A DNA stretch of 64,000 bases. Source: Onthophagus taurus. Lineage: Eukaryota > Arthropoda > Insecta > Coleoptera > Scarabaeidae. Position 1 is the first letter of the stretch. Each line of letters opens with the position of its first letter. The stretch spans positions 9,922,501 through 9,986,500 of the forward strand of contig NC_091975.1 in the NCBI RefSeq assembly GCF_036711975.1, read 5' to 3'. The notes beneath the pieces were generated by a model that was not told where the DNA came from, made no database searches, and saw nothing but the letters and a program-made list of their open reading frames with translations. The position numbers were made by a program, and so were the translations under genes. Shown piece after piece: positions 37,001 through 49,000 of the stretch.

Positions 37001-40000
37001 GATAACATCTACTTGAGCTCTAGCATCCAATGCTTTGGAAACATAAATCTGATTAACATTCAACGAAAGTTTTACTTGATTGAAAATCCTGCGATAAATC
37101 AATTGTTCGAAAACTTTGATGATTTTTCAAAAGATTTGCAAAAGCAGATGTGATATCTTTGCTAGAAGCAAGAGGAACTCCGTCGAAACAAAATTGGCTC
37201 TGGTTGAAATTTCAAATACTAAAAGCGACGGGGAAATACTTTTTATACATAAAACCTTAGTAATGGGCCATAAAGACTAAATCCATAACAAGATTGAACC
37301 TAATTATTACCATTTTTTATTTATTAGCTCTAAATCGAAAAATATCAAAATTGTTGATTTTCGAAAATTAATTGAATCATAACTCAAAAACTAAAAGCGA
37401 TGGGGAAATACTTTTTATACATAAAACCTTAGTAATGGGCCATAAAGACTAAATCCATATCAAGATTGAACCCAATTATTACCATTTTTTATTTATAAGC
37501 TCTAAATCGATTAAACATCAAAATTGTTGATTTTCGAAAATTAATTGAATCATAACTCAAAAACTAAAAGCGACGGGGAAATACTTTTTATACATAAAAC
37601 CTTAGTAATGGGAGATAAAGACTGAATCCATAACAAGATTGAACCCAATTATTACCATTTTTTATTTATAAGCTCTAAATCAATTAAACATCAAAATTGT
37701 TGAAAATTAACTCAATCATAACTCAAAAACTAAAAGCGATGGGGAAATACTTTTTATAAGATCCATAAATAAATTGAACATAATTATTACCATTTTTTAT
37801 TTATAAGCTGTAAATCGATTAAACATCAAAATTGTTGATTTTCGAAAATTAACTCAATTATAACTCGAAAACTAAAAGCGATGGGAAAATACTTTTTATA
37901 CATAAAACCTTAGTAATGGGCCATAAAGACTAAAGCCATATCAAGATTGAACCCAATTATTACCATTTTTTATTTATAAGCTCTAAATCGATTAAAATCA
38001 AAATTGTTGATTTTCGAAAATTAACTCAATTATAACTCGAAAACTAAAAGCGATGGGGAAATACTTTTTATACATAAAACCTTAGTAATGGGCCATAAAG
38101 ACTAAATCCATATCAAGATTGAACCCAATTATTACCATTTTTTATTTATAAGCTCTAAATCGATTAAACATCAAAATTGTTGATTTTCGAAAATTAACTC
38201 AATTATAACTCGAAAACTAAAAGCGATGGGGAAATACTTTTTATACATAAAACCTTAGTAATGGGCCATAAAGACTAAATCCATATCAAGATTGAACCCA
38301 ATTATTACCATTTTTTATTTATAAGCTCTAAATCGATTAAACATCAAAATTGTTGATTTTCGAAAATTAACTCAATTATAACTCGAAAACTAAAAGCGAT
38401 GGGGAAATACTTTTTATACATAAAACCTTAGTAATGGGAGATAAAGACTGAATCCATAACAAGATTGAACCCAATTATTACCATTTTTTATTTATAAGCT
38501 CTAAATCAATTAAACATCAAAATTGTTGAAAATTAACTCAATCATAACTCAAAAACTAAAAGCGATGGGGAAATACTTTTTATAAGATCCATAAATAAAT
38601 TGAACATAATTATTACCATTTTTTATTTATAAGCTGTAAATCGATTAAACATCAAAATTGTAGATTTTCGAAAATTAACTCAATTAAACTCAAAATTTAA
38701 AAGCGATGGGGAAATACTTTTTATACATAAAACCTTAGTAATGGGCCATAAAGACTAAATCCATAACAAGATTGAACTCAATTATTACCATTTTTTATTT
38801 ATAAGCTCTAAATCGATTAAACATCAAAATTGTTGATTTTCGAAAATTAATTGAATCATAACTCAAAAACTAAAAGCGACGGGGAAATACTTTTTATACA
38901 TGAAACCTTAGTAATGGGCCATAAAGACTAAATCCATATCAAGATTGAACCCAATTATTACCATTTTTTATTTATAAGCTCTAAATCGATTAAACATCAA
39001 AATTGTTGATTTTCGAAAATTAACTCAATTATAACTCGAAAACTAAAAGCGATGGGGAAATACTTTTTATACATAAAACCTTAGTAATGGGCCATAAAGA
39101 CTGAATCCATAACAAGATTGAACCCAATTATTACCATTTTTTATTTATAAGCTCTAAACCGATTAAACATCAAAATTGTTGATTTTCGAAAATTAACTCA
39201 ATCATAACTCAAAAACTAAAAGCGATGGGGAAATACTTTTTATACATAAAACCTTAGTAATGGGCCATAAAGACTGAATCCATAAGAAGATTGAACCCAA
39301 TTATTACCATTTTTTATTTATATGCTCTAAATCGATTAAACATCAAAATTGTTGATTTTCGAAAATTAACTCAATTATAACTCGAAAACTAAAAGCGATG
39401 GGGAAATACTTTTTATACATAAAACCTTAGTAATGGACCACAAAGACTAAATCCATATCAAGATTGAACCCAATTATTACCATTTTTTATTTATAAGCTC
39501 TAAATCGATTAAACATCAAAATTGTTGATTTTCGAAAATTAACTCAATTATAACTCGAAAACTAAAAGCGATGGGAAAATACTTTTTATACATAAAACCT
39601 TAGTAATGGGCCATAAAGACTAAAGCCATATCAAGATTGAACCCAATTATTACCATTTTTTATTTATAAGCTCTAAATCGATTAAACATCAAAATTGTTG
39701 ATTTTCGAAAATTAACTCAAAAACTAAAAGAGATGGGGAAATACTTGTTATACATAAAACCTTAGTAATGGGCCATAAAGACTAAATCTATATCAAGATT
39801 GAACCCAATTATTACCATTTTTTATTTATAAGCTCTAAATTGATTAAACATCAAAATTGTAGATTTTCGAAAATTAACTCAATCATAACTCAAAAACTAA
39901 AAGCGATGGGGAAATACTTTTTATACATAAAACCTTAGTAATGGACCATAAAGACTAAATCCATATCAAGATTGAACTCAATTATTACCATTTTTTATTT

Positions 40001-41979
40001 ATAAGCTCTAAATCGATTAAACATCAAAATTGTTGAAAATTAACTCAATCATAACTCAAAACCTAAAAGCGATGGGGAAATACTTTTCGTACATAAAACC
40101 TTAGTAATGGACCATAAAGACTAAATCCATATCAAGATTGAACCCAATTATTACCATTTTTTATTTATAAGCTCTAAATCGATTAAACATCAAAATTGTT
40201 GATTTTCGAAAATTAACTCAATTATAACTCGAAAACTAAAAGCGATGGGAAAATACTTTTTATACATAAAACCTTAGTAATGGGCCATAAAGACTAAAGC
40301 CATATCAAGATTGAACCCAATTATTACCATTTTTTATTTATAAGCTCTAAATCTATTAAACATCAAAACTGTTGATTTTCGAAAATTAACTCAATTATAA
40401 CTCGAAAACTAAAAGCGATGGGGAAATACTTTTTATACATAAAACCTTAGTAATGGGCCATAAAGACTGAATCCATAACAAGATTGAACCCAATTATTAC
40501 CATTTTTTATTTATGAGTTCTAAATTGATTAAACATCCAAGTTGTAGATCTTCGAAAATTAACTCGATAATCAAATAATCAGTGGTTGTTTCCATTTAAA
40601 AAAACGAAAATTGTCATAATATCTAAAAATCTAAAACCGAAAAAATTTTTTTGACTACGTCATCAGATTCTCTGTAAAAAAGTGTCCATATAATGTCTTA
40701 GTTATAATACTCCACCTATAATAATAACCAAGATCTCCGGATCTATCTTGTCTTTGCTGCAAGCCTTGTCATCATTGCCTCTCCTAATTCTTCCATTGTT
40801 ATCTCTTCTCTAGCTATGTCTGTAGTGTCTTCCCTTATCTTCTCTTCCCTCCTCCATTGTTTGTGTCTGTTTTCCACCCTTGAACTTTTCTGCATAAAAA
40901 TGCTCCCATATGTCCAGAATTTCCCTTGGTATTCGATCTGTATGTTTCATTTCTAACTTTTCTTAGCTACATCTCAGTCCGTTCTATAGTTTGCTCTATC
41001 CTCTTCCGAATTCGTTCTTATGTGTTTCTTCCATAACTCTTTCTTCTCCATTCTACCAGTGAGTTCTCTTTGTCTCATTATTATTTTTCTCATTCCACAC
41101 ACCTCCATAGCTTTATTTCTCTGGTAAATTCTCCGTTTGTTCTAGTTTTTGAAATTCGTTGTTTGTTTTTTCTTGGTATTTTAGTCTTTCTTCCTCCTGC
41201 CTTAGTTTATGGATGTTTATTTTCGTTTATTTTATTTTCCAATCAATAAATCGTTTATTTGACAAAATTCCAGCATTCTTCCCCCATTTCTATTCATCGC
41301 TTATTATACAAATTAAAAAGTACAACTAACCAATAATTTAAATAAATAGTGTTCAAGGGATGATATTTCGAGCAAATTAGGCAAAGCAATCGAAGAAATT
41401 CCTGCTGTACATATTTCGAACCCAAAAACTTTGGAGTTTCAAGTTTGTCGCACGACTTTGCTGCCGGGGATTTTAAAAACGATAGCGGCCAATAAGAAAA
41501 TGCCGCTTCCGATTAAAATTTTTGAGATCTCCGATGTTGTTTTAAAAGATATTAATACAGGTAAACATCATTTACTCGTCATAAACACTTTATTAAAACT
41601 TTTAAATCATTTTAGAAGTAGGGGCTAGAAACGAGCGTAGAATTTGTGCGGTAAATTGCAATAAAACCGCTGGTTTTGAGGTTGTTCACGGATTATTGGA
41701 TAGAATTATGCTTTTATTGGAAGTACCATGGAATCCAAAGAAAGAAAAAACCGGCTATTATTTAAAAGCGATTGAAGGTCAAACAAAAAGACTAAATTAA
41801 CTTAAAAATAACTTCATTTAATTTTAGATCCAGCCTATTTCCCACAAAGATGCGCCGAAATCGTTTGCAATGGAAAGCCAATTGGAAAAATCGGTGTTTT
41901 ACACCCGAATGTTCTCGCAAAGTTTGAATTAACCATTCCTTGCTCTGCACTCGAAATAACCATCGAACCTTTCGTTTAA
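31085..41979 (+). CDS. FARSB: Phenylalanine-tRNA ligase beta subunit, complete eight-exon gene
   Basis: Exons are 31085-31142, 31194-31249, 34876-35556, 35612-35787, 35838-36126, 41350-41560, 41616-41777 and 41828-41979: 1,785 nt, 594 aa, against 589 in human. The protein pairs with the alpha subunit to charge tRNA-Phe in the cytosol. The start [17 protein letters not shown] matches the family. The B3/4 region in exon 3 has [11 protein letters not shown] and [16 protein letters not shown]. The B5 DNA-binding-like fold in exon 5 has [17 protein letters not shown]. The catalytic-fold-like C-terminal part has [17 protein letters not shown] and [20 protein letters not shown]. The intron-7 donor is GAAG/GTCAAA, which is weak. 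Introns 2 and 5 are 3.6 and 5.2 kb owing to repeats; the others are 49-55 bp. Confidence 0.96.
31341..32285 (+). mobile_element. Penelope-like retroelement fragment with inner inverted repeats
   Basis: A 132-codon frame at about 31555-31953 has [12 protein letters not shown] and [20 protein letters not shown], the N-terminal RT region of Penelope-like elements (family recollection). The protein ends early and no catalytic YxDD is present. It is bracketed by ~105-bp inverted repeats at 31341-31445 and 32170-32280 that share CATGTATGTTGGAATTAAAA. From 32286 to 32430 a short stretch with GCAGTGGTGTCC resembles a hAT terminus. Confidence 0.65.
32431..34696 (+). repeat. ~173-bp satellite array 2 (FARSB intron 2)
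   Basis: Same monomer and orientation as the array at 26345-29384. This array also includes shortened monomers (about 130 bp) in which the middle part is replaced by TTATAAGATCCATAAATAAA (33000, 33480). Other monomers lack TTTTCG after GTTGA. The array stops at GATTGAACCCAA next to an A-run at 34697. Confidence 0.95.
36150..36690 (-). pseudogene. LINE reverse-transcriptase C-terminal fragment
   Basis: On the minus strand from about 36640 the frame reads [20 protein letters not shown], then [16 protein letters not shown], the post-catalytic thumb region of LINE reverse transcriptases. Stops and frameshifts follow to about 36150. The plus-strand 96-codon hydrophobic ORF here is its antisense shadow. 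It lies in FARSB intron 5. Confidence 0.75.
36691..37205 (-). pseudogene. Second LINE reverse-transcriptase fragment (Jockey/CR1-like)
   Basis: On the minus strand, from 37200 downwards, decayed sequence includes [35 protein letters not shown] and [15 protein letters not shown], the central RT palm region of Jockey/CR1-type elements. One stop sits in the TDF-KAFD motif. It directly abuts satellite array 3. Confidence 0.75.
37213..40568 (+). repeat. ~173-bp satellite array 3 (FARSB intron 5)
   Basis: About 19-20 monomers share the same landmark and orientation as the other two arrays. Full-length monomers alternate with the short ATAAGATCCATAAATAAA type at about 37757 and 38580. A block that runs from GGGAGATAAAGACTG through the short monomer occurs at 37609 and 38438 and also in array 2 at 33334, so there is a higher-order unit. 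No flanking direct repeats were found. Confidence 0.96.
40740..41230 (-). pseudogene. LINE linker/RT-start fragment
   Basis: Minus-strand frames, broken by several stops, read [14 protein letters not shown], then [15 protein letters not shown], and further on [18 protein letters not shown], resembling the basic linker and the first RT block of LINEs. It could be the 5' part of the element whose RT C-terminus is at 36150-36690, with the satellite array between them. The bases 40569-40739 hold no clear feature. Confidence 0.55.
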
Positions 41980-41989
41980 TTAATTAAAA

Positions 41990-42518
41990 ATTTACATTAA
42001 ATGTTTATTATTTTGATCTTATTGATGTAATAGCGCCATCTATGATTATTAATTCAAATCAATATTCCCAAATATACGATTTTAACAATTAAATAATATA
42101 ATTATTAACTCAAAACGACCAAAAAAAACATTAGTTTATTAATTAATTATATTTAATTAATAAATTAATATTTAAATTTTGATGAAAAAATAGCGCCATC
42201 TTTTAAGAAAGCTCACGAATCATCAACGTCTATTAAAACATAACCTAAAAAAGTTGATTTGACAACAATTTTATAACAAATTAAATAAATAAATAGTATT
42301 TTATAATGTTTATTGAAATAGAATCAGCCGAGTAAGTTAGCTCAACCCAAATAATAAGATACTAACCTCAATTTTATCTTTTAGCGTAATTCGACTTATT
42401 CAGCAATACCTAAAAGAGTCTAACTTATTCCGGACGTTGCAAACGCTTCAAGTAATTAGTTTTAATTATTATTAAAGTTTATTAACGCTCCTTTACGTGG
42501 TTTTTTAGGAGGAAACCG
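41990..42518 (+). pseudogene. Upstream duplicate of SMU1 promoter and exons 1-2
   Basis: This 529-bp block is nearly identical to 42519-43057. It contains a second start exon (42306-42331), a second exon 2 (42385-42451) with intact GT-AG sites, and the first 10 bases of exon 3 (42509-42518, GAGGAAACCG), where it is cut off. The only coding change seen is TCT to TTT at codon 2 (Ser to Phe). Exon 2 here could in principle splice to the intact exon 3 at 43048 and give a full-length protein, so it may be an alternative first exon rather than dead. It begins about 10 bp after the FARSB stop. Confidence 0.9.
42032..42201. promoter_or_regulatory. Paired AGCGCCATCT motifs in the FARSB-SMU1 spacer
   Basis: AGCGCCATCT occurs at 42032-42041 and 42192-42201, and in the duplicated block at 42561-42570 and 42730-42739. 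The reverse, AGATGGCGCT, resembles the insect CTCF core. They lie between the FARSB stop and the SMU1 start exons. Confidence 0.4.
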
Positions 42519-43057
42519 ATTTGCATTAAATGTTTATTATTTTGATTTTATTGATGTAATAGCGCCATCTATGATTATTAATTCAAATCAATATACCTAA
42601 ATATACGATTTTAACAATTAAATAATATAATTATTAACTCAAAACGACTAAAAAAACATTAATTTATTAATTAATTATATTTAATTAGTAAATTAAAAGT
42701 TAATATTTAAATTTTAACTCGAAAAAAATAGCGCCATCTTTTAAGAAAGCTCACGAATCATCAACGTCAATTAAAACATAACCTAAAAAAGTTGATTTGA
42801 CAACAATTTTATAACAAATTAAATAAATAAATAGTATTTTATAATGTCTATTGAAATAGAATCAGCCGAGTAAGTTAGCTCAACCAAAATAATAAGATAC
42901 TAACCTCAATTTTATCTTTTAGCGTAATTCGACTTATTCAGCAATACCTAAAAGAGTCTAACTTATTCCGGACGTTGCAAACGCTTCAAGTAATTAGTTT
43001 TAATTATTATTAAAGTTTATTAACGCCCCTTTACGTGGTTTTTTTAGGAGGAAACCG
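42519..43057 (+). repeat. Second copy of the ~530-bp tandem duplication
   Basis: This copy leads into the intact SMU1 exon 3. Differences from the first copy are scattered substitutions and small indels. Each copy carries two AGCGCCATCT motifs. Confidence 0.92.
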
Positions 43058-46000
43058 GTGTTTCGTTAAATACCGTTGATAGTGTAGACGGTTTTGTCGC
43101 CGATATCAATAACGGCCATTGGGATACCGTTTTAAAAGCGATCCAATCGTTAAAATTACCCGATAAGAAGTTAATTGATTTATATGAACAAATCGTTTTG
43201 GAACTTATTGAGTTACGAGAGTTAGGTGCCGCTCGATCTTTGTTAAGACAAACGGATCCCATGATTATGTTGAAACAAAATGAACCGGAACGATATATTC
43301 ATTTAGGTTTTAATTAATATTTGGGAAAAATTTAAGAATCATCATGGGGCTTAAAAATCGCCCATTAATTTTATTTAATGACTCAAAAAATACATTAAAA
43401 GTTAAAAAAAAGTGTAGAAATTTGTTTTGTATATGTATTTTTTTTTTTAATTTATTCATATTTGTTGTAGCTATTATTTTTATACAGGGTGTATCTAAAT
43501 TGATGTGAAAGATTCAACTTCCCTTCTCCTCCAAGTTATAGCCCTCTAAAGTTAAGGGAAAAAATTTGCAACTTTCTTATCTTTTGACATTTTACAACTA
43601 ACAAATTGTTAGTTTGATCACAAAAAATAAAATAATGGTAAGATCAATTTGATATAACTTCATTTCTTTGACTAATAATAACCAATCTCTAAATTAATTA
43701 ACTTGAACCTATGTATTATTTTATTTTTTTGTGAGCAAACTAACAATTTTAGGAGAAAATGTCAAGAGAGAAAAAAGTTGCGTATTGAATCCCTCTATTT
43801 AAATCAAGTTTTTAAATAGAAAAACGTAGACGCATTAAAAAGTTCTGATGTAAAGTATTATAGGGGTTGATTTTTTCAGCCCCTTGAAATAACATTTTAT
43901 TGTTACAAAAATCGTCAAAACGTGTCACCTTATTAGTAATAGTTATCTGCCAAATTTTATCCTTCCAAATTCCTCCATAATGGATTTATTAAAGAAAAAC
44001 AATTTTCCCCCCTAATTTTAGAGGGCTGTAACTTGGAGGAGAAGTGGTTTTAACCAAAAAGTTATACAGTGTGTCCCCGGATAGGTGAAACGACTCTTAT
44101 AAAACGTAAAATTTTTTTGTTTCGATATTAATTGTCATTTTTTGGGGTTTGGCCCTGCTTGATTAAAGACTAATTTTAAACATATTTTCAAGTTTTAAAA
44201 AACAAGTGAGCTTGGACGGTGAAAGAAAAACTCTTTTTGTGGCAGGTAAACTACCTTTTCTGTTTACAGTACGTGAAAGTATTACTAAGAAGTTTTGTTC
44301 AGAATGAAGAATTATGGCCATATGCAAATTTTCGGAATGATCGGCCTACTTTGGTAAAAATCTCATTACCTGACACACAAGGAGTTTTCGCTTCAGTGTC
44401 AACACTCACTTGTTTTTAAAACTTGAAAATATGTTCAAAATTAGTCTTTCACCAAGCAGGGCTAAACCCCAAAAAATGACAATTAATATCGAAAAAAATT
44501 TACATTTTATAAGAGTCGTTTCACCTATCCGGGGACACACTGTATATATTAAAATCTTTCACATCAATTTAGATACCGTATTTTCTCGAATCTAATCCGC
44601 ACCCTTTTTACAAATTTTGTATGCTCTAAAATCAAATGCGGATTACAATCGGATGTGGATTACATTGGAAAACCAACTTTTTTTACCATCATTGCATTTT
44701 TAAAATCGGGGTGCGGATTAGATTCGAGTGCGGATAAGATTCGAGAAAATACGGTACATTCTGTATATGTATAGGCCCAAATAAATATTGTTCTCTCTCT
44801 CTCTCTCATATTAAAGTTGATTGACGTCACGTTTTGTGACGTCACAAGCAATGTTAATCATGCATTTTTCTATTAAACTTAAAAGTAAAGTTATTTTTAC
44901 TAAACTAGGTGAGATTACAACGTATATTTTCGAATAAAACATCTTTGTTTTTCTTAGGCTTCCGATGCATAATAACTGACTACTAGGTCTTATGGTAGCT
45001 AAATAACATTTAAAACAAGAACTAACACTAGACCCAGAACTAGAAACATTCGGATTTAGCCGCACGTCTCTTAAGACGGCTAAACCCGAATGATTCTAGT
45101 TCCAGGTTTTCTGTTAGTTCTAGTGATAGTGCAAAACTAGAACTAACACTAGACCTAGAACTAGAAACATTCGGATTTAGCCGCACGTCTCTCAAGACGG
45201 CTAAACCCGAATGATTCTAGTTCTAGATCTTGTGTTAGTGCTAGTGTGAACTAGAAATATTTGGGTTTAGGTCTAGTGTTAGTTCTAGTTTTAGTGCAAT
45301 ATAAATATGCAACATAGTGACACCTTATGCTTATCCAAATGTCTCTGTTTTTAGGTTTAGTGTTAGTTCTACTTTTTTTTCAATAAAATTATACCACAAT
45401 CTAACGCTACACAACATTTAAAACTAGAACTAACACAAGAACTAGAATCATTCGGGTTTAGCGGTCTTGACAGACGTGCGGCTAAACACGAATGTTTCTA
45501 GTTCTAGGTCTAGTGTTAGTGCAAAACTAGAACTAACACTAGATCGTAAACTAGAAACATTCGGATTTAGCCGCACGTCTTTCAAGACGGCTAAACCCGA
45601 ATGATTCTAGTTCTAGGTCTTGTGTTAGGTTCTAGTGATAGTGTTAGTGCAAAACTAGAACTAACACTGGACCTAGAAACATTCGGATTTAGCCGCACGT
45701 CTCTCAAGACGGCTAAACCCGAATGATTCTAGTTCCAGGTCTTGTGTTAGGTTCTAGTGATAGTATTAGTGTGAAACTAAAACTAACACTAGATCTAGAA
45801 ACATTCGGATTTAGCCGCACGTCTTTCAAGACGGCTAAACCCGAATGATTCTAGTACTAGGTCTTGTGTTAGTGCTAGTGTGAACTAGAAATATTCGGGT
45901 TTAGGTCTAGTGTTAGTTCTAGTTTTAGTGCAATAAAAATATGCAACATAGTGACATCTTATGCTTATCCAAATGTCTCTGTTTTTAGGTTTAGTGTTAG

Positions 46001-49000
46001 TTCTACTTTTTTTTCAATAAAATTATACCACAATCTAACGCTACACAACATTTAAAACTAGAACTAACACAAGACCTAGAACTAGAATCATTCGGGTTTA
46101 GCCGTCTTGACAGACGTGCGGCTAAACACGAATGTTTCTAGTTCCTGGTTTTGTGTTAGTTCTAGTGGTAGTGTTAGTGCAAAACTAGAACTAACACTAG
46201 ACCTAGAAACATTCGGATTTAGCCGCACGTCTCTCAAGACGGCTAAACCCGAATGATTCTAGTTCTAGGTCTTGGGTTAGGTTCTAGTGATAGTGTTAGT
46301 GCAAAACTAGAACTAACACTAGACCTGGAAACATTCGGATTTAGCCGCACGTCTCTCAAGACTACTAAACCCGAATGATTCTAGTTCTAGGTCTTGTGTT
46401 AGTTCTAGTTTTGCACTATCACTAGAACTAACACAAGACTTAGAACTAGAATAATTCGGGTTTAGCCACACGTCTCTCAAGGCTGCTAAACCCGAATGAT
46501 TCTAGTTCTAGGTCTTGTGTTAGGTTCTAGTGATAGTATTAGTGCAAAACTAGAACTAACACTAGACCTAGAAACATTCGGATTTAGCCGCACGTCTTTC
46601 AAGACGGCTAAACCCGAATGATTCTAGGTCTTGTGTTAGTTCTAGTGATAGTGTTAGTGCAAAACTAGAACTAACACTAGACCGTAAACTAGAAACATTC
46701 GGATTTAGCCGCACGTCTCTCAAAACTGCTAAACCCGAATGATTCTAGTTCTAGGTCTTGTGTTAGTGCTAGTGTGAACTAGAAATATTCGGGTTTAGGT
46801 CTAGTGTTAGTTCTAGTTTTAGTGCAATAAAAATATGCAACATAGTGACATCTTATGCTTATCCAAATGTCTCTGTTTTTAGGTTTAGTGTTAGTTCTAC
46901 TTTTCTTTCAATAAAATTATACCACAATCTAACGCTACACAACATTTAAAACTAGAACTAACACAAGACCTAGAACTAGAATCATTCGGGTTTAGCCGTC
47001 TTGACAGACGTGCGGCTAAACACGAATGTTTCTAGTTCTAGGTCTTGTGTTAGGTTCTAGTGATAGTATTAGTGCAAAACTAGAACTAACACTAGACCTA
47101 GAAACATTCGGATTTAGCCGCACGTCTTTCAAGACGGCTAAACCCGAATGATTCTAGTTCCAGGTCTTGTGTTAGTTCTTGTGGTAGTGTTAGTGCAAAA
47201 CTAGAACTAACACTAGACCTAGAAACATTCGGATTTAGCCGCACGTCTTTCAAGACGGCTAAACCCGAATGATTCTAGTTCTAGGTCTTGTGTTAGTTCT
47301 AGTTTTGCACTATCATTAGAACTAACACAAGACTTAGAACTAGAATCATTCGGGATTAGCCACACGTCTCTCAAGACTGCTAAACCCGAATGATTCTAGT
47401 TCTAGGTCTTGTGTTAGGTTCTAGTGATAGTATTAGTGCAAAACTAGAACTAACACTAGACCTAGAAACATTCGGATTTAGCCGCACGTCTTTCAAGACG
47501 GCTAAACCCGAATGATTCTAGGTCTTGTGTTAGTTCTAGTGATAGTGTTAGTGCAAAACTAGAACTAACACTAGACCGTAAACTAGAAACATTCGGATTT
47601 AGCCGCACGTCTCTCAAGACGGCTAAACCCGAATGATTCTAGTTCTAGGTCTTGTGTTAGTGCTAGTGTGAAGTAGAAATATTCGGGTTTAAGTCTAGTG
47701 TTAGTTCTAGTTTTAGTGCAATAAAAATATGCAACATAGTGACATCTTATGCTTATCCAAATGTCTCTGTTTCTAGGTCTAGTGTTAGTTCTACTTTTTT
47801 TTCAATAAAATTATACCACAATCTAACACTACACAACATTTAAAATTAGAACTAACACAAGAACTAGAATCATTCGAATTTAGCCGTTTTGACAGACGTG
47901 CGGCTAAACACGAATGTTTCTAGTTCTAGGTCTAGTGCTAGTTCTAGTGATAGTACTAGTGTAAAACTAGAACTACACTAGAACTAGAAAGTATTGGGTC
48001 TTCAACCCAACCCGGAATTTACAACCCACCTTCTGCTCCATGCCCAACCCGACATTTTTGAAATTTGTACTAGTTTAAATGTTAATTAACCTAAATCAAA
48101 GTGGAATTTCCACACAAAATGCTGAAATAAATCAATAAATTAGGTGGATTTTTAAGCGACATGATGATTCTTGAATTATGTATACCAAAATTTGATTTTT
48201 TTTTTTAATTTTAAGAAAATTTATTGGCTCGATCTTATTTTGATCCCCGAGAAGCTTACCCGGACGGTAGTAGCAAAGAAAAACGTCGCGCGGCAATATC
48301 CCACGCGTTAAGCGGAGAAGTTTCCGTTGTTCCATCATCTCGTCTTTTAGCTTTGTTAGGACAAGCGTTGAAATGGCAACAACAACAAGGATTGTTACCC
48401 CCCGGAACAACGATTGATTTATTCCGAGGAAAAGCAGCGATAAAAGACCAAGAAGATGAACAATTCCCGACCCAAATGGCCAAACAAATTAAGTTTGGTC
48501 AAAAATCGCATGTTGAATGCGCTCGATTTTCCCCAGATGGGCAATATTTAATCACCGGAAGTGTTGATGGTATCATTGAAGTTTGGAATTTTACGACGGG
48601 AAAGATTCGAAAAGATTTAAAGTACCAAGCGCAAGAAAGTTTTATGATGATGGAGCACGCCGTGCTTTGCATGGCTTTTTCGAGAGACTCGGAAATGTTA
48701 GTAACGGGATCTCAAGCTGGAAAAATTAAAGTCTGGCGGATCACCACCGGGCAATGTTTGAGAAAAATCGAAAAAGCCCACATGAAAGGAATTACTTGTT
48801 TACAATTCTCTAGGGATAACAGCCAGGTTTTAAGCGCGGGGTTTGACCAAATGATTAGAATTCACGGTTTAAAATCGGGGAAGATGTTGAAGGAGTTTAG
48901 GGGGCACACTTCGTTTGTTAATGAAGTGATTTTTACTCAAGATGGACATAACATTTTAAGCGCTTCTTCCGATGGGACCGTTAAAGTTTGGAGCATAAAA

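Larger units (their letters stand above)
43491..44766. mobile_element. Outer MITE A in SMU1 intron 3 (hosts two others)
   Basis: The left end TACAGGGTGTATCTAAATTG at 43493 pairs with an inverted right end that is split: CAATTTAGATA at 44565-44575, then CATTCTGTA ending at 44764, with element C between them. TA flanks lie at 43491-43492 and 44765-44766. Inner arms also match (TTCTCCTCCAAGTTATAGCC at 43524 versus its inverse near 44025). Confidence 0.8.

Noticed and set aside
44990-47990. CRISPR-like array because of evenly spaced palindromes
   Set aside because: The spacers are themselves repeats, the units are diverged, and the DNA is clearly eukaryotic with introns.
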